Shown: positions 62,701 to 64,000 of the stretch, piece after piece
Position numbering within the stretch: the first letter of the stretch is position 1
Layout of the letters: every line of letters starts with the position of its first letter
Source: Arachis hypogaea
Taxonomy: Eukaryota; Streptophyta; Magnoliopsida; Fabales; Fabaceae
DNA length: 64,000 nucleotides
Reading direction: 5' to 3'
Assembly: GCF_003086295.3 (NCBI RefSeq)
Contig: NC_092052.1
Span: 76,946,687 to 77,010,686 of the forward strand
Notes under the pieces: model-generated
Database searches by the model: none
What the model was told of the DNA's origin: nothing
What the model saw: only the letters and a program-made list of their open reading frames with translations
Translations under genes and position numbers: made by a program

Positions 62701-64000
62701 TCATTTAAAGAACGAGGGTCAGCACGACGTAAAAAAAACTGAAAAAAAAACCGAGAGCCTACCGAAGATGAGGCCATTACGGCTCGCCTTTAGGTGTCCT
62801 CCTGGGATAGCGTCATTTAAAGAACGAGGGTCAGACGAGTAAAAAAAAAGGCAAAAAAAAACCGGAGGAGCCTGCCGAAGATGAGGCCATTACGGCTCGC
62901 CTTTAGGTGTCCTCCTGGGATAGCGTCATTTAAAGAACGAGGGTCAGCACGTAGTAAAAAAAATGAAAAAAAACCGGAGGAGCCTACCGAAGATGAGGCC
63001 ATTACGGCTCGCCTTTAGGTGTCCTCCTCGGGATAGCGTCATTTAAAGAACGAGGGTCAGCACGTAGTAAAAAAAAAACGGAGGAGCCTGCCGAAGATGA
63101 GGCCATTACGGCTCGCCTTTAGGTGTCCTCCTCGGATAGCGTCATTTAAAGAACGAGGGTCAGCACGAGTAAAAAAAAAAAAAAAAACCGGAGGAGCCTC
63201 CGAAGATGAGGCCATTACGGCTCGCCTTTAGGTGTCCTCCTCGGGATAGCGTCATTTAAAGAACGAGGGTCAGCACGATGTAAAAAAAATGGAAAAAAAA
63301 ACCGGAGGAGCCTACCGAAGATGAGGCCATTACGGCTCGCCTTTAGGTGTCCTCCTCGGGATAGCGTCATTTAAAGAACGAGGGTCAGCACGATGTAAAA
63401 AAAACAAAAAAAAACCGGAGGAGCCTCCGAAGATGAGGCCATTACGGCTCGCTTTAGGTGTCCTCCTCGGGATAGCGTCATTTAAAGAACGAGGGTCAGC
63501 ACGAGTAAAAAAAAAAAAAAAAAACGGAGGAGCCTGCCGAAGATGAGGCCATTACGGCTCGCCTTTAGGTGTCCTCCTCGGGATAGCGTCATTTAAAGAA
63601 CGAGGGTCAGCACGTAGTAAAAAAAAACCGGAGGAGCCTGCCGAGATGAGGCCATTACGGCTCGCCTTTAGGTGTCCTCCTCGGGATAGCGTCATTTAAA
63701 GAACGAGGGTCAGCACGAGTAAAAAAAAAAAAAAAACCGGAGGAGCCTGCCGAAGATGAGGCCATTACGGCTCGCCTTTAGGTGTCCTCCTCGGATAGCG
63801 TCATTTAAAGAACGAGGGTCAGCACGAGTAAAAAAAAAAAAAAAAAACGGAGGAGCCTCCGAAGATGAGGCCATTACGGCTCGCCTTTAGGTGTCCTCCT
63901 CGGGATAGCGTCATTTAAAGAACGAGGGTCAGCACGATGTAAAAAAAACGGAAAAAAAACCGGAGGAGCCTGCCGAAGATGAGGCCATTACGGCTCGCCT

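Larger units (their letters stand above)
55116..64000 (+). repeat. Satellite array to the right of the solo LTR
   Basis: This continues the main array in the same phase and orientation. From 55116 to about 56.7 kb the monomers keep the intact subfamily variants (cacgtagtg, cacgtagt with gatgatg, cgacgt, cttagg with gtctgc). From about 56.7 kb to the window end they become near-identical with the same recurrent 1-bp deletions as 24.6-43.6 kb, ending mostly in 'cagcacgagtaaaa'. A strongly shortened monomer lies near 57360-57440 ('tcggatgcgtc', 'aaagaaaggtcagcacggt'). The array runs off the window edge. No gene is visible. Confidence 0.95.

Noticed and set aside
11287..64000. Many open frames of 60-125 codons with a recurring peptide such as SRGGHLKASRNGLIFG
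   Set aside because: They are satellite translations on either strand. Frames last one to four monomers, shift with A-run length, and have no independent codon pattern or start context.
1..64000. Telomeric repeats or a known centromere protein box
   Set aside because: No run of plant telomere heptamers is present, and I see no box-like motif that I could defend. A pericentromeric position is plausible but not shown by the sequence.

Overview
This window is plant heterochromatin. Almost all of it (roughly 60 of 64 kb) is one tandemly repeated satellite with a monomer of about 100-117 bp. The rest is three copies of one LTR-retrotransposon-type repeat and a 1000-base run of N. I find no protein-coding gene, rRNA, tRNA or CRISPR array. 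The host is most likely a legume of the peanut genus Arachis. That is inferred from memory of hairpin-rich 'caacgtttg/caaacgttg' motifs in Arachis LTRs and of a ~115-bp Arachis satellite; neither was checked by a search.

Layout. (1) 1-8645: satellite with its T-rich strand on top, in higher-order repeats of about 0.7-0.82 kb (6-7 monomers), with a ~1.9-kb block present twice, 5.31 kb apart. (2) 8646-9511: first ~0.87 kb of an LTR, forward. (3) 9512-10511: exactly 1000 N, a placeholder gap. (4) 10512-11286: the corresponding part of a second LTR copy, reversed. (5) 11287-53332: satellite in the opposite orientation (A-rich strand on top). It is divided into a ~1.88-kb higher-order repeat block (to ~17340), a heterogeneous block (to ~24.6 kb), a very uniform block rich in 1-bp deletions (to ~43.6 kb) and a block with ~1.15-kb higher-order repeats (to 53332). 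(6) 53333-55115: a complete 1783-bp solo LTR, TG...CA, flanked by a perfect 5-bp target duplication. (7) 55116-64000: the same satellite, again turning uniform and deletion-rich from ~56.7 kb.

Two points matter most to a user. First, the satellite changes orientation exactly at the artificial gap, and both gap edges lie inside copies of the same LTR, so the join may be wrong. Second, the recurrent 1-bp deletions in the uniform blocks fall at the sites where monomer subfamilies differ. The deleted form equals the longest common subsequence of two real variants. That is what is expected if a consensus caller dropped disputed bases while merging different copies, so those blocks may be assembly composites. 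There is no gene network here; the biology is satellite evolution, LTR insertion and LTR-LTR recombination.
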